Shown here one piece after another: positions 30,943 through 39,743 of a stretch of DNA of 64,000 nucleotides (position 1 is its first letter; each line of letters starts with the position of its first letter). Below the pieces are notes generated by a model, which saw only the letters and a list, made by a program, of their open reading frames with translations, was not told where the DNA came from and searched no databases. The translations under genes were made by a program, and so were the position numbers. Source of the stretch: Spirochaetaceae bacterium (lineage in GTDB: Bacteria; Spirochaetota; Leptospiria; Leptospirales; Leptonemataceae); contig PBUB01000002.1 in assembly GCA_002729885.1 (NCBI GenBank), positions 1 to 64,000 on the forward strand, given 5' to 3'.

Positions 30943-31597
30943 GCAGCAGGTAGAGGAAATGATCGCATATGTGCTCACGCTACCCACCGTGGGCATGTAC
31001 TGGTTCCTGTTCGTAAGCACCATCATCGAGAACCTTTTTCCTCCCTGGCCAGGGGATACAATGATTGTTCTGGCTGGATTTCTCATGGCTCATGATGCTG
31101 TGGATCCTCTGGAGTTATCTCTGGTAACACTTGCAGGAAACATGGTAGGAGCCTACATCATGTATTTTGCTGGAGAAGGACTTCTGGCTCTGGCTCGAAA
31201 GTATCATGCGCGAATCAAGTGGGCATGGGCCCGAAATCAGGTGGAAGAGCTGATTTCCGAAGAGTCCATGCAGCGGACGGCGCACTGGTTTCGCAAATGG
31301 GGGCTCTGGTTCGTTCTTCTGTCCCGTTTCTCTGCAGGCATTCGATTCTTTGTCAGCATTGTTGCTGGTATTTCGCGTACAAACTTTCTTCTTTTCTCTG
31401 TGGCCTTTGCGGTGGGAGTACTGATCTGGAATTCACTCCTGATCTACGGAGGATATGCTCTGGGCGAAAACTGGCGTCAGATTCTGGACTGGCTCAGGGT
31501 TTACAATATTGTCGTGATTTCGCTGGTTGTTCTGGCTACTCTGGGCTATCTTTACTATCGTTTCAAAAAGAGTCAGTCTGCAACGCCGGAGCCCTGA
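30935..31597 (+). CDS. DedA-family (VTT domain) membrane protein
   Basis: DedA proteins are inner-membrane transporters of the lipid-scramblase/flippase type, some recycling the undecaprenyl phosphate carrier. The 220 residues show the family's hallmarks: an acidic residue with the re-entrant loop (ENLFPPWPGDTMIVLAGF, about 32-49), GNMVGAYIMYFAGEG, and the second loop LLSRFSAGIRFFVSIVAGISR with its key Arg residues. About five hydrophobic segments are present. The ATG overlaps the glycosyltransferase gene by 8 nt, which fits a link to lipid-carried glycan synthesis. Confidence 0.9.
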   Translation: MIEQQVEEMIAYVLTLPTVGMYWFLFVSTIIENLFPPWPGDTMIVLAGFLMAHDAVDPLELSLVTLAGNMVGAYIMYFAGEGLLALARKYHARIKWAWARNQVEELISEESMQRTAHWFRKWGLWFVLLSRFSAGIRFFVSIVAGISRTNFLLFSVAFAVGVLIWNSLLIYGGYALGENWRQILDWLRVYNIVVISLVVLATLGYLYYRFKKSQSATPEP

Positions 31598-31636
31598 AAT
31601 CGAGCATGAAAGGCAATTAGACCTTCACCGGTCTGC

Positions 31637-31653
31637 CCCGGCGAAATGCCGGG
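31637..31653 (+). other. Short hairpin before the sirtuin gene
   Basis: CCCGGC (31637-31642) pairs with GCCGGG (31648-31653) around GAAAT. No T-run follows. It lies in the 105-nt gap between the DedA gene and the sirtuin gene and may be a weak transcript-end or stability element. Confidence 0.3.
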
Positions 31654-31702
31654 ACTCGGAAAGAAACTTGAATCCTCTGCCCCGAGGCCGATTAAGAAAT
31701 AA

Positions 31703-32434
31703 ATGAATTCGCAGATAAGCAAACTGGTGGAAGCAGCGCAAAAGGCCAGGAACGTTGCGGTGATTACAGGCGCTGGAATGTCCCGGGAGAGTGGCATCCC
31801 AACATTTCGCGGGCCGGATGGACTATGGAAGAACTTTCGACCGGAAGAGCTGGCAACACCTGAAGCGTTTCAGAAGGATCCTGCATTGGTCTGGGAATGG
31901 TATGAATGGAGAAGACAGATTGTCCTGAAGGCCGAGCCCCATGAAGGACATCGAGTCATCGCTGCTATGGAGAAATTCTTTCCTGAGTTTCTTCTCATTA
32001 CGCAAAATGTCGATGGATTGCATCCTCGCGCCGGTAACCGAAAGCTCATCGAGATTCATGGATCCATAAACAGGGCCCGCTGCACAAAATGTGCTACCAG
32101 GTTCGAGCTGGGTTCCAGGGTTCTGTCCGAGCTTCCGCTGCGTTGTGACTGTGGTGCTCTGGCTCGACCGGACGTAGTGTGGTTTGGCGAATCCTATGAT
32201 TCGAACCTACTTTCTGCCAGTCTGGATTTTTTGGGGTCTGCAGATCTGGTATGGGTTGTTGGTAGTTCGGGGATGGTCTCTGTTCCGGTGTACCTGGCCG
32301 CCCAGGCCCGTGAAAACGGCGCTTTGCTTGTGGATTTGAATCCGGAAGAAGCGGAATTCTCCAGATACTGTGACATAAAGATCCGCGGCACCGCAGGACA
32401 GGTGCTTTCCGAGTTCTGGAAAGCTCTGCAGTAG
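31703..32434 (+). CDS. cobB: NAD-dependent protein deacylase, sirtuin (CobB-like, class III)
   Basis: Sirtuins remove acyl groups from lysines using NAD. The 243-residue protein has the NAD-binding GAGMSRESGIPTFRG region (about 21-35), TQNVDGLH, the catalytic His119 in EIHGS, and zinc ligands Cys127, Cys130, Cys148 and Cys150. The segment RPDVVWFGE is typical. Tyr67 and Arg70 (YEWR) match the Tyr-x-x-Arg pair that lets class III sirtuins such as SIRT5 and E. coli CobB accept succinyl- or malonyl-lysine. That specificity is inferred from the family. The symbol is by similarity. An NadR-like enzyme for NAD synthesis is encoded at 53120. Confidence 0.93.
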   Translation: MNSQISKLVEAAQKARNVAVITGAGMSRESGIPTFRGPDGLWKNFRPEELATPEAFQKDPALVWEWYEWRRQIVLKAEPHEGHRVIAAMEKFFPEFLLITQNVDGLHPRAGNRKLIEIHGSINRARCTKCATRFELGSRVLSELPLRCDCGALARPDVVWFGESYDSNLLSASLDFLGSADLVWVVGSSGMVSVPVYLAAQARENGALLVDLNPEEAEFSRYCDIKIRGTAGQVLSEFWKALQ

Positions 32435-32451
32435 TTATCCTCCGATTGAGA

Positions 32452-32480
32452 TTGACAGTGAAGGCTCCTGCCGGCCTTTT
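32452..32480 (+). promoter_or_regulatory. Possible tRNA promoter
   Basis: A perfect TTGACA lies at 32452-32457, at the right distance upstream of the tRNA at 32494. The hexamer 17 nt further on (CCTTTT) is a poor -10, so the call rests on the -35 and on position. Confidence 0.3.
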
Positions 32481-32493
32481 GCGAAGCACAGAG

Positions 32494-32567
<74 letters not shown>

Positions 32568-32585
32568 CATCTCCATGACAGCTTT

Positions 32586-32701
32586 CTTATGGGTGGCGTG
32601 GGACCTATCCTCGCCCAATGCGCGAACTGTCCTTGGTTCGAGCGTTGGGACCGGGACTTCCTGACCCGTTCTCGGACAGGTCCCACGCCACTTCAAGTAA
32701 G
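32586..32701. repeat. Large palindromic element downstream of tRNA-Val
   Basis: A perfect 14-bp inverted repeat, GTGGCGTGGGACCT at 32593-32606 and its complement at 32678-32691, encloses 71 nt. Outside it, CTTA (32586-32589) pairs with TAAG (32698-32701). Inside, 32614-32627 pairs with 32636-32649 (14 positions, one mismatch and one G-U), and 32651-32656 pairs with 32670-32675. Together these form a three-way junction. There is no convincing reading frame. It could be a small RNA, a palindromic intergenic repeat or a miniature inverted-repeat element. No clear target-site duplication was seen. Confidence 0.7.
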
Positions 32702-32838
32702 GCCACGTTCGATGTTGTGAGGTTGCTGAGGGCCGCTGGCTTTTTTCGGTCGGCAAGCAGGGAGCGGGAATCTGGTAGCGGCTGCTCAGGCTCAGAAATT
32801 CTAATTTACCTTCCTCTGCACCCCGGGATCATAGGCTC

Positions 32839-34104
32839 ATGACCCAGCGCAGCAAAATCCTTGCTTACTCCGGAGCACTATTCGCTCTGATCGGAGCCAT
32901 CATTAGCGCCATTCTTGTGGCCAAACATTCCTTTCCGGATCTGATTCAGTCCTCGGTTGGTTGCGAAATCGACGGTACGGACGGCTGCAAGGCTCTGGGC
33001 CAGACCGAGTACTCTCATCTATTTGGAATCCCGATCGCAGCGTTCGGATTCTTCTTCTACGCGCTGGTCTTAATCAGTTTTATCCGAATTACATTCATGC
33101 ATCATCCGGGAAAACTGCTGGGTCTGATTGTATTTCTGGGCGCAGTAGGGATCTTCGTGGATATTGTACTTGGAGTCATCAATCTAGGAATCCTGGAAAC
33201 TCCCTGTATTCTGTGTATCTATACCTATTTAACCACCGCTGGAGTAATGATTATGGCAGCCATGCTATTTCGAAGCGAAGCTAAGAGTAAAAAAGTGAAA
33301 CCCAGCGCAGCTATTGACTGGCAAGCCCTTACCATTCATTCCATCATTGCTCTTGCACTTTCGCTGGGTCTTTACGGATGCTACTCTCTTATTTCTCCCA
33401 CGGGAGGTACCCCAGCCGGTGGCCTTCCTCTGATACCCACTGAACAGGTGGATCAAATCGTTTCTGACTTTGAAACACTGCCGGAAGCGAAGTTACCTAC
33501 CGAGGCACTTCAAACTGTGGGTGGAGCAGAAAACGGCTACATTGTGATCCAGGAGTTCGCAGACTTTCTCTGTCCGCATTGTCGTCATACTACTGAGATG
33601 GTTACCAGGCTTCAGGAAAGATGGCCGGGCCGAATTAAAGTATACTATCGTCAGTTCCCACTGGATGGTACCTGTAATCCCATGATTCAGGGTGTGCGAA
33701 AGCCTATTGGAGACTGGCGTTGTAATGCTGCCCAGGCGGCCGTATGTGCCGGTGGTCAGGATAACTTTGGCAAGTTCAATCACGATGTCTTCGCACTGCA
33801 GGACAACAATCCGCCGGCCATGACTCCGGAGACAATTCGTCCAATTGCAGAGAAATACGGCATGGACTGGGAGAAGATCTATCAATGTATGGGATCAGCC
33901 AGAAGCCAGCAATTGATCAATGCGGATGTTCAGGCCGGTAAATCCATCGAGATCAATTCAACGCCGCTGGTCATCGTAAACGATCGCATACTGAGCCGTG
34001 GCTCTCCTCATGAGCAGTTCCTGTTTCATCTGGTGGATGCCCTTGTTTACAAAAAAGAGGGCAAGGCTGCATTTGAAGAGCTGAAACAAAGGTCCCGGAA
34101 TTAA
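32839..34104 (+). CDS. VKOR-DsbA fusion, periplasmic disulfide-bond formation
   Basis: The N-terminal 160 residues are a vitamin K epoxide reductase-type membrane domain with several helices, the loop cysteines Cys42 and Cys50, and the CILC redox pair Cys123/Cys126. The C-terminal part, from about residue 215, is a DsbA/DsbG-like thioredoxin domain with active-site CPHC at 245-248 and a further domain Cys pair. The fusion passes electrons from substrate through the thioredoxin site to VKOR and quinone, doing the work of DsbA and DsbB in one chain. The stop overlaps the ribH ATG by one base. A spacer of about 270 nt holding the palindrome precedes it. Confidence 0.93.
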   Translation: MTQRSKILAYSGALFALIGAIISAILVAKHSFPDLIQSSVGCEIDGTDGCKALGQTEYSHLFGIPIAAFGFFFYALVLISFIRITFMHHPGKLLGLIVFLGAVGIFVDIVLGVINLGILETPCILCIYTYLTTAGVMIMAAMLFRSEAKSKKVKPSAAIDWQALTIHSIIALALSLGLYGCYSLISPTGGTPAGGLPLIPTEQVDQIVSDFETLPEAKLPTEALQTVGGAENGYIVIQEFADFLCPHCRHTTEMVTRLQERWPGRIKVYYRQFPLDGTCNPMIQGVRKPIGDWRCNAAQAAVCAGGQDNFGKFNHDVFALQDNNPPAMTPETIRPIAEKYGMDWEKIYQCMGSARSQQLINADVQAGKSIEINSTPLVIVNDRILSRGSPHEQFLFHLVDALVYKKEGKAAFEELKQRSRN

Positions 34105-34568
34105 TGGAACTTCTGGAAGGCAAATTGAACGGTGCGGGACAGAGACATGCAATTGTCGTTTCCCGCTGGAATGAGTTCATTACAGATAGACTGAAGGATG
34201 GTGCTGTAGCGGCCCTCAGAAAGCATGATGTGGCGGAAGGATCGGTAACTGTTGTTGCTGTTCCCGGTGCCTATGAACTGGGATCCGTGGCCAAAAGGCT
34301 GGCTCAGACCGGAAAGTACGATGCGATCACGTGTCTGGGAGCGGTGATTCGCGGGGCCACAGACCATTACGACTATGTCTGTGGCCAGGCAGCCAGGCTG
34401 ATTGCCCAGGTTTATTACGATACCGGGATTCCCACGGTCTTCGGGGTCATTACCACCGATACCATTGAGCAGGCAATCGAGCGGGCCGGTACTAAAGCGG
34501 GAAATAAAGGCTATGAATCTGCGGTGGCTGCTGTAGAGCTGGCCTCCCTGACCAGGCAAATCCAATAA
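34104..34568 (+). CDS. ribH: 6,7-dimethyl-8-ribityllumazine synthase
   Basis: Lumazine synthase condenses a ribityl-uracil with dihydroxybutanone phosphate in the penultimate step of riboflavin synthesis. The 154 residues have the substrate-binding VPGAYELGSVAKRL, GAVIRGATDHYDYV with catalytic His88, and FGVITTDTIEQAIERAGTK followed by GNKG, all diagnostic. The length is that of the icosahedral-shell type. It overlaps the VKOR-DsbA gene by one base and nusB by one base. ribH-nusB is a widely conserved pair. Confidence 0.98.
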   Translation: MELLEGKLNGAGQRHAIVVSRWNEFITDRLKDGAVAALRKHDVAEGSVTVVAVPGAYELGSVAKRLAQTGKYDAITCLGAVIRGATDHYDYVCGQAARLIAQVYYDTGIPTVFGVITTDTIEQAIERAGTKAGNKGYESAVAAVELASLTRQIQ

Positions 34569-35053
34569 TGCAAACAGCAACACCCAGGAGAATGAAACGC
34601 AGCTTTCGCCATAAGAATTCCCACGGCCGGGAAGTGGCTCTTCAGGGCCTCTATCAATCCGAAATCGGAGGGCATTCTATATCCCAGATTCTCCGCTTTA
34701 CCTGGCTCAATGAGCCCCTGGAGGCGGATGTTGCCGAACTTACCGAGCAGTTGATTCAGGGGGTTCTGGAGCATACGGACCGTATTGACCAGGTCATCGA
34801 TGCTCTGTCCGAAAAGGATGCTACACAGATTTCTACAGTTGTCCGATGTATACTACGTATGGGCATCTATGAGATGCTTCTGGGATCCAATGCGCCCAGA
34901 ATCATCATCGATGATTTGTGTGAGCTAACACGTCGCTATGATGTAGAAGAATCCGTAGCCTTTGTGAACGGTATTCTCGATGCCTATCGAAAGAGAAGAG
35001 AAAGCAGGACGGGCAGCGAGGATAAAGGTGGCCAGGAATCGATTAACGTTTGA
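34568..35053 (+). CDS. nusB: Transcription antitermination factor NusB
   Basis: NusB binds boxA RNA together with S10 (NusE, encoded at 13260) and promotes antitermination of rRNA operons. The 161-residue all-helical protein shows HGREVALQGLYQSEIG near the N-terminus and RCILRMGIYEMLL, RIIIDDLCELTRRYDVEESVAFVNGILD (in pieces) in the C-terminal half. A charged tail of about 15 residues follows. It starts on the last base of ribH and overlaps the next gene by 26 nt. Confidence 0.96.
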   Translation: MQTATPRRMKRSFRHKNSHGREVALQGLYQSEIGGHSISQILRFTWLNEPLEADVAELTEQLIQGVLEHTDRIDQVIDALSEKDATQISTVVRCILRMGIYEMLLGSNAPRIIIDDLCELTRRYDVEESVAFVNGILDAYRKRRESRTGSEDKGGQESINV

Positions 35054-37109
35054 CGATAGCGCTCCAGAAAACGGCGCCGAAGATTATTCCCGGGAAGGGG
35101 AGCCGGTTACTGTTTATCTGGATGAAACCTCCCCCGAAAGAAAGAAGAAGCGTCTGGCCCTGTTTGGCGGAATCGGTCTTCTATTGATAGCCCTGCTGGT
35201 AGGCGGATTTGCACTCTATCATTATTACTTCCGTGGCGGAGCAGAATCCGGCACCGAAGAGCTCACCGATTCCATGGATCTGGACTCCGTGCGAGACCGA
35301 TTCTATCTTCCCACAAGCCCCGATGATCCAGAACTAAAAAAAGCCATTGATCGATACCGCGAAGGCTTCCGGGATGAGGCTCGCCGGGCCTTCGAAGAAT
35401 ATCTTCAGACCGATGCCGAGGACAATGGAAAGGCAATTGCTCTCACATATCTCGGGGTTATGGCCCTGGAATCGGATCAGCTGGGTCTGGCCCGGCATCA
35501 TCTGCTTCGCGCACTAAAGTACGATCAGAAGTTTGTTCCAGCACTGGTTAACCTGGCGATTGCGGAACGAATGATGGGAAACCTGGAAGGGGCCCGGGAA
35601 TTCGCCGAGCAGGCAAGAAAGATTGCTCCCAATGATCCAGCAGTATCCCTGTTGCTGGGTAATATTCTGATGCAGGATCAAAAGCTGGATGAAGCTTCGG
35701 AAATGTATCGAGAAGCTCTGGAAGATGCACCGGCAGATGCTTACCTGGCCTACAATCTTGGAATCTCACTTGTGCGACAGAACAAACTGGAAGAAGCGAT
35801 TATGGCTTTTTCCAGGGTCATCGACAAGGAACCCAACAGTAATCTTGCAGTTCGCTCCCATGGCCATCTGGGACAGATTTATTTTTCGAAAGGAAATCTG
35901 GAGATGGCTGCGGACCATCTTCGTAAGGCTACCAGTCTGGCTCCGGCCGAGGCCAGGTATCATTACAACCTGGGAATCGTCTATCTTCGCATGAACCGGG
36001 AGAAGGAAGCGGTATCATCGTTTCAGACGGCTCTGGATGCTGGAGGCGATGATTCCAGGGTATTCCGTGGTCTTTCGCGAGCCTTTATGCGATTGAATCA
36101 ACCAGGTATGGCTCGTCGGGCATTGGAAAAGGCTTTGCTTATCAATCCCCAGGATACGGAAAGTATGCTGGAGTTGGGGGATCTTCAATCATCCCAGGGC
36201 GATCTCCTATCCGCTGTAGACTCTTATCGCTCGGTGGTTCAAATGAGCCCCGGTAATGCTACCACAGCCGATGCCCTGGATCGTCTGGCCCGGGTTTACG
36301 TTAAGCTTGAGAGATATGAAGATGCAGTACAATCCTACTACCAGGCTCTGCGAATCGATCCCAATCGAAGCTCCCTTTATCTTGGTCTGGGTCATGCCCT
36401 GCAGAAAGCTGGCAAACCGGAAGAAGCAATCGATATATGGAAGAAAGCCCTGAAGCAGGGAGTGACTCTTTCAAAAGGCGAAGAAAAAGAGATTCGGTTT
36501 GCCCTGGCTCGCGTCTATGAGGACAAGGGCGCATTCGAATACGCTGTTCGAGAATACCAGACGCTGAAAGAAAGATTACAGAGACCCGGCCAATCCACGG
36601 TAGATCCCGAGGTTCATCTAAGACTGGGGCGCGTACTTTTGAAGTCCGGAAGCAATGCCGCCGCGGCGGAACTGGAAACGGCGGCCACTTCGCCCGAGGC
36701 TTCGGCAACCCTGCGAAAGGAGGCTTATCTGCTTCTGGCGAATCTATATGGAAAAAATCGAAATCCGGATTCCCTGGAGAAGGCAAGGAGGGCCATTTAT
36801 CAGGCTGCGCGCCTGGATCCTCAGGATCCAACTGTAAATCTAAGTCGGGCTCGTATTCTGTTGGCTACCGACTCTCCGGTGGACCGAGAAAAGGCCATTG
36901 AGGTGCTTATGGCCCTCACAGCTTCGGATCTGGATTCCAGCACATCGGCTCAGGCCCATAATCTTCTGGGAGTGGCCTACTACAAGAATGCAGAGTATCG
37001 TCGGGCCATGAGGGCTTTCGATACAGCCATTGAACTGGACCCCGGACTGAGAGAGGCCTACGATAATCAGCGGGCAGCATCCAATGCCTATGAATCCAGC
37101 CTGCGCTAG
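35028..37109 (+). CDS. Membrane-anchored TPR protein
   Basis: I prefer a GTG start at 35028, with GAGGA at 35018-35022, overlapping nusB by 26 nt. An ATG at 34980 in the same frame would add 16 residues but lies deep inside nusB. The 693-residue product has an N-terminal cytoplasmic tail, one membrane segment at about 43-65, then an extracytoplasmic array of at least ten tetratricopeptide repeats (patterns such as AYNLGISLVRQNKLEEAIMAF and YLGLGHALQKAGKPEEAIDIW). TPR arrays mediate protein assembly. The partners are unknown, though a HEAT-repeat secreted protein is encoded 178 nt downstream. Confidence 0.85.
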   Translation: MARNRLTFDDSAPENGAEDYSREGEPVTVYLDETSPERKKKRLALFGGIGLLLIALLVGGFALYHYYFRGGAESGTEELTDSMDLDSVRDRFYLPTSPDDPELKKAIDRYREGFRDEARRAFEEYLQTDAEDNGKAIALTYLGVMALESDQLGLARHHLLRALKYDQKFVPALVNLAIAERMMGNLEGAREFAEQARKIAPNDPAVSLLLGNILMQDQKLDEASEMYREALEDAPADAYLAYNLGISLVRQNKLEEAIMAFSRVIDKEPNSNLAVRSHGHLGQIYFSKGNLEMAADHLRKATSLAPAEARYHYNLGIVYLRMNREKEAVSSFQTALDAGGDDSRVFRGLSRAFMRLNQPGMARRALEKALLINPQDTESMLELGDLQSSQGDLLSAVDSYRSVVQMSPGNATTADALDRLARVYVKLERYEDAVQSYYQALRIDPNRSSLYLGLGHALQKAGKPEEAIDIWKKALKQGVTLSKGEEKEIRFALARVYEDKGAFEYAVREYQTLKERLQRPGQSTVDPEVHLRLGRVLLKSGSNAAAAELETAATSPEASATLRKEAYLLLANLYGKNRNPDSLEKARRAIYQAARLDPQDPTVNLSRARILLATDSPVDREKAIEVLMALTASDLDSSTSAQAHNLLGVAYYKNAEYRRAMRAFDTAIELDPGLREAYDNQRAASNAYESSLR

Positions 37110-37116
37110 AAAATCA

Positions 37117-37154
37117 GGAGTCCGGCCCGGAAGTATTCGGTTCGGCAGGACTCC
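37117..37154 (+). other. Hairpin after the TPR gene
   Basis: GGAGTCC (37117-37123) pairs with GGACTCC (37148-37154), perfect over 7 bp, with 24 nt between. It lies just after the TPR gene stop. Only a weak T-rich stretch follows, so a terminator role is uncertain. Confidence 0.35.
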
Positions 37155-37287
37155 ATTTAGTGCGTTTCCGGTCTATGTATTGGCTTTCCATTCAAGTCCG
37201 CTCTGGCATTCTGTCCTAAATCGTTCTGTTTTTCCCCGGATCTGCGATCAGCCTCTATAGGAGGAAAAAGCAGTTCATTGCAAGCCT

Positions 37288-38637
37288 ATGAAAGCTATCA
37301 ACATCAGCTTACTTTCAATTAGTTTCCTGCTGCTATTCGTTTCTTTTAGTCGCGCAGAAGCTCAGTTCGCAATAGTAGACGGAAAAAAAGAAGTTCTGGA
37401 GAAGCTGGAGTCCGGCGGCCCAGCTCGCAGACAGGCTATCTGGTACATCTATCAGAATCGATACGATGAGCTTTTGAGACCGGCCATTCAATATCTCTTT
37501 AAGAGCGATGACTTCGAGGATCATCGCGCCATACTTCGAGTATTCGAGGCCTATGGACCTGGATTGGAGCGATATGTTCCGGACTGGTATCGTATTCTGG
37601 ATCGATACATGAATCGAAATGTTCCGGAGGATTTGCTCCTGCAGTGTATTCAGCTGGCTTCTTCCTGGAAGGAGCACCGACTTATTTTTGCTCTGGGAAG
37701 AATGGCAGACCATCCAAGAATGAAGGTCCGACTGGCTGCCTATCGCGCGATGGCGCGGATGGGCAACGATAACTTGATTCCTATCTTGATTCGGCAGATG
37801 AAATCGGATCGTCCGGTTCACAAGATCTATGCATTGGAAGGAGCCCGACTCTATCAGGATGAGAGACTGGTCCCATTTATTCGTGATCTATTGAATGATT
37901 CCAGCAAAAGTGTGCGAATATTCGCGCTAAAGGCAATCGTAGAACAGAAAACAGATCAGGATGTTTCCTATCTGGTGGCACGAAAATTCAAAGATGATCC
38001 CAACGATGAAGTGCGAGCGCGAGCCATCGAAATGATTGGCAGAAGAGGGTGGGGCCGCCAAAACTATCTGGTCCACAGCGCGGTGGGCGATTCGTCGGAT
38101 GTGGTCCGCTGGGCTGCCGTGCGATCGGCAGTGGCCATGAAGGATCGAGCCAGTGCGGGTCCCATCTCCAGACAGCTAAGAGTAGAAAAGGAAGATGAGC
38201 TCAAGCTGGCTATGATTGAAGCGTTATTGGACTTACGTGTGGATGATTCTGCCAACGCTCTGGCTCACCTTCTGCGATCTGACGAAAAGGAAGCCATTCG
38301 TCAGAGGGCAGCCATGGCCATTGGAAACCTGCGAATCAAGGATGGAGGATTTGCCCTCATCCAGGCTATCCGCAGCGATGAAAAACTGGAAGTCAGACTG
38401 GAGGCTGCTGCCGCTCTGGGAGAACTGGCAGATCCAGCGCTGGCAGAATCAATCATGGATCTTCTGGATAAACCCGGTGAGGATCGAAGGGTTCTTCAAC
38501 TTGCAGCCATGGCCATTATTCGTTCCGGTTCAGATGAGAAAATTCGCAAACTTCAAAGAGTGGCCAGTACACTGAAAGATCGCGTTCTTGGAGAAGAGAT
38601 CGAACGAATGGTGCGCAAGTATCAGGCAGATAGATAG
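37288..38637 (+). CDS. Secreted HEAT-repeat protein
   Basis: The 449 residues begin with a signal peptide (ISLLSISFLLLFVSFSRAEA, cleavage likely after SRA or AEA). The rest is almost wholly HEAT/PBS-lyase-like repeats of about 30 residues. Examples are VRLAAYRAMARMGNDNLIPIL, VRIFALKAIVEQKTDQDVSYL, IRQRAAMAIGNLRIKDGGFAL and VRLEAAAALGELADPALAES. Such solenoids are binding scaffolds. It is located in the periplasm by prediction. It lies 2 nt before the next gene and may work with the upstream TPR protein. I know of no specific function. Confidence 0.85.
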   Translation: MKAINISLLSISFLLLFVSFSRAEAQFAIVDGKKEVLEKLESGGPARRQAIWYIYQNRYDELLRPAIQYLFKSDDFEDHRAILRVFEAYGPGLERYVPDWYRILDRYMNRNVPEDLLLQCIQLASSWKEHRLIFALGRMADHPRMKVRLAAYRAMARMGNDNLIPILIRQMKSDRPVHKIYALEGARLYQDERLVPFIRDLLNDSSKSVRIFALKAIVEQKTDQDVSYLVARKFKDDPNDEVRARAIEMIGRRGWGRQNYLVHSAVGDSSDVVRWAAVRSAVAMKDRASAGPISRQLRVEKEDELKLAMIEALLDLRVDDSANALAHLLRSDEKEAIRQRAAMAIGNLRIKDGGFALIQAIRSDEKLEVRLEAAAALGELADPALAESIMDLLDKPGEDRRVLQLAAMAIIRSGSDEKIRKLQRVASTLKDRVLGEEIERMVRKYQADR

Positions 38638-38639
38638 CT

Positions 38640-39743
38640 ATGGCTGTAGAGGAAAATGATCAACCGGAACTGGCATCTCCGGGTTCCTTTGACCTGGATG
38701 GTACCGGCGCGGAGAAGGCTTCAGAGGAATATAGCTCGGAAGCTGCGAACGTAGATGGAATTTCTGTGCCTCCATTGGATGTAAGTCCTACTGAGGGGTT
38801 GAATCAAGAAGCAGGCGAAGACATTCCGGACCAGGGAGCGGATTCACTTCTAGATGCGGATGCGAAGGATGCGCCTGATGACGATTCCGATGATTCCCAT
38901 TTAAAGCGAAAACGTCGTCGCAAGCGAAAAGTCTTGCTGCCGGAAACCGGTTCCAGCGCAGAAGCAGCCATGCATCGCAAAGAACTGGCCAGTCCCGGTG
39001 AGTTAAAGCGACTGCAGCGAGCCGGTGTAAAGATGCATGGCCAGAAGGTTGTTGCAGATGATGTAAACAAGCTCAAGAGTCTCAGTGTAACTCCTCAGCT
39101 GGAAGGAGAGTTCAGCGATCATTACATTGAGCCAGTTCGTATTGAATACTATATCCCCAAAGAATCCAGATTCGTTACGGAAACAAGATATCTCTATGTT
39201 CCCTTAATTGATCCTGAACCTCGTACCGACCCTGACGATGCCGTACTGAGAGACCACATTGAAGCCGAGAAATTCGTAGACCTTTTGCAGGTGCTGGGGG
39301 ACTATCCGCAGTTTACCACATTGATTCTGGATTCCTACCATGAGACTTTCCATATGTATGAAAGTCTGTCACGCACCATGAAGGATGCAAGAAGCGATCC
39401 AGAGAAATATCGCACGGCTCTTTACATGGTGGAGACTCTGGGGCAGCACGAACCCACACTGGCAGCTCTGGAAGCCCTGGGCGAGTTCCAGAGCTGGAAT
39501 CTGAACTGGCTTATTCGTACAATGAATGAAAGAGGAATCGAATTTGCCTGCGCGGATTACACGATCTCCTATCTAATCAAACGTAGAAATGAATACTGGG
39601 AACAGAGCGCGATGCCTTTCGATGAACGCTTTGAGATTCTGGCCAGTTTGTTCTTTGATCAGGCCTTTCCGAATCGTGGCCTGCATATAGGCGAAGAGGA
39701 CTACTTCTTCGATATCTTTGATAAAAAGAATTTCATTAGCTGA
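38640..39743 (+). CDS. Unknown cytoplasmic protein with acidic N-terminus
   Basis: This 367-residue protein has no signal peptide. Residues 1-86 are acidic and probably disordered, followed by a strong basic cluster (LKRKRRRKRK, about 88-97), then a folded C-terminal domain of some 220 residues rich in aromatic and acidic residues (FVDLLQVLGDYPQFTTLILDS, HEPTLAALEALGEFQSW). The basic patch after an acidic tail suggests nucleic acid binding, but this is a guess. I do not recognise the family. It sits 2 nt after the HEAT-repeat gene and shares a base with the next gene, so it belongs to this operon. Confidence 0.65.
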   Translation: MAVEENDQPELASPGSFDLDGTGAEKASEEYSSEAANVDGISVPPLDVSPTEGLNQEAGEDIPDQGADSLLDADAKDAPDDDSDDSHLKRKRRRKRKVLLPETGSSAEAAMHRKELASPGELKRLQRAGVKMHGQKVVADDVNKLKSLSVTPQLEGEFSDHYIEPVRIEYYIPKESRFVTETRYLYVPLIDPEPRTDPDDAVLRDHIEAEKFVDLLQVLGDYPQFTTLILDSYHETFHMYESLSRTMKDARSDPEKYRTALYMVETLGQHEPTLAALEALGEFQSWNLNWLIRTMNERGIEFACADYTISYLIKRRNEYWEQSAMPFDERFEILASLFFDQAFPNRGLHIGEEDYFFDIFDKKNFIS

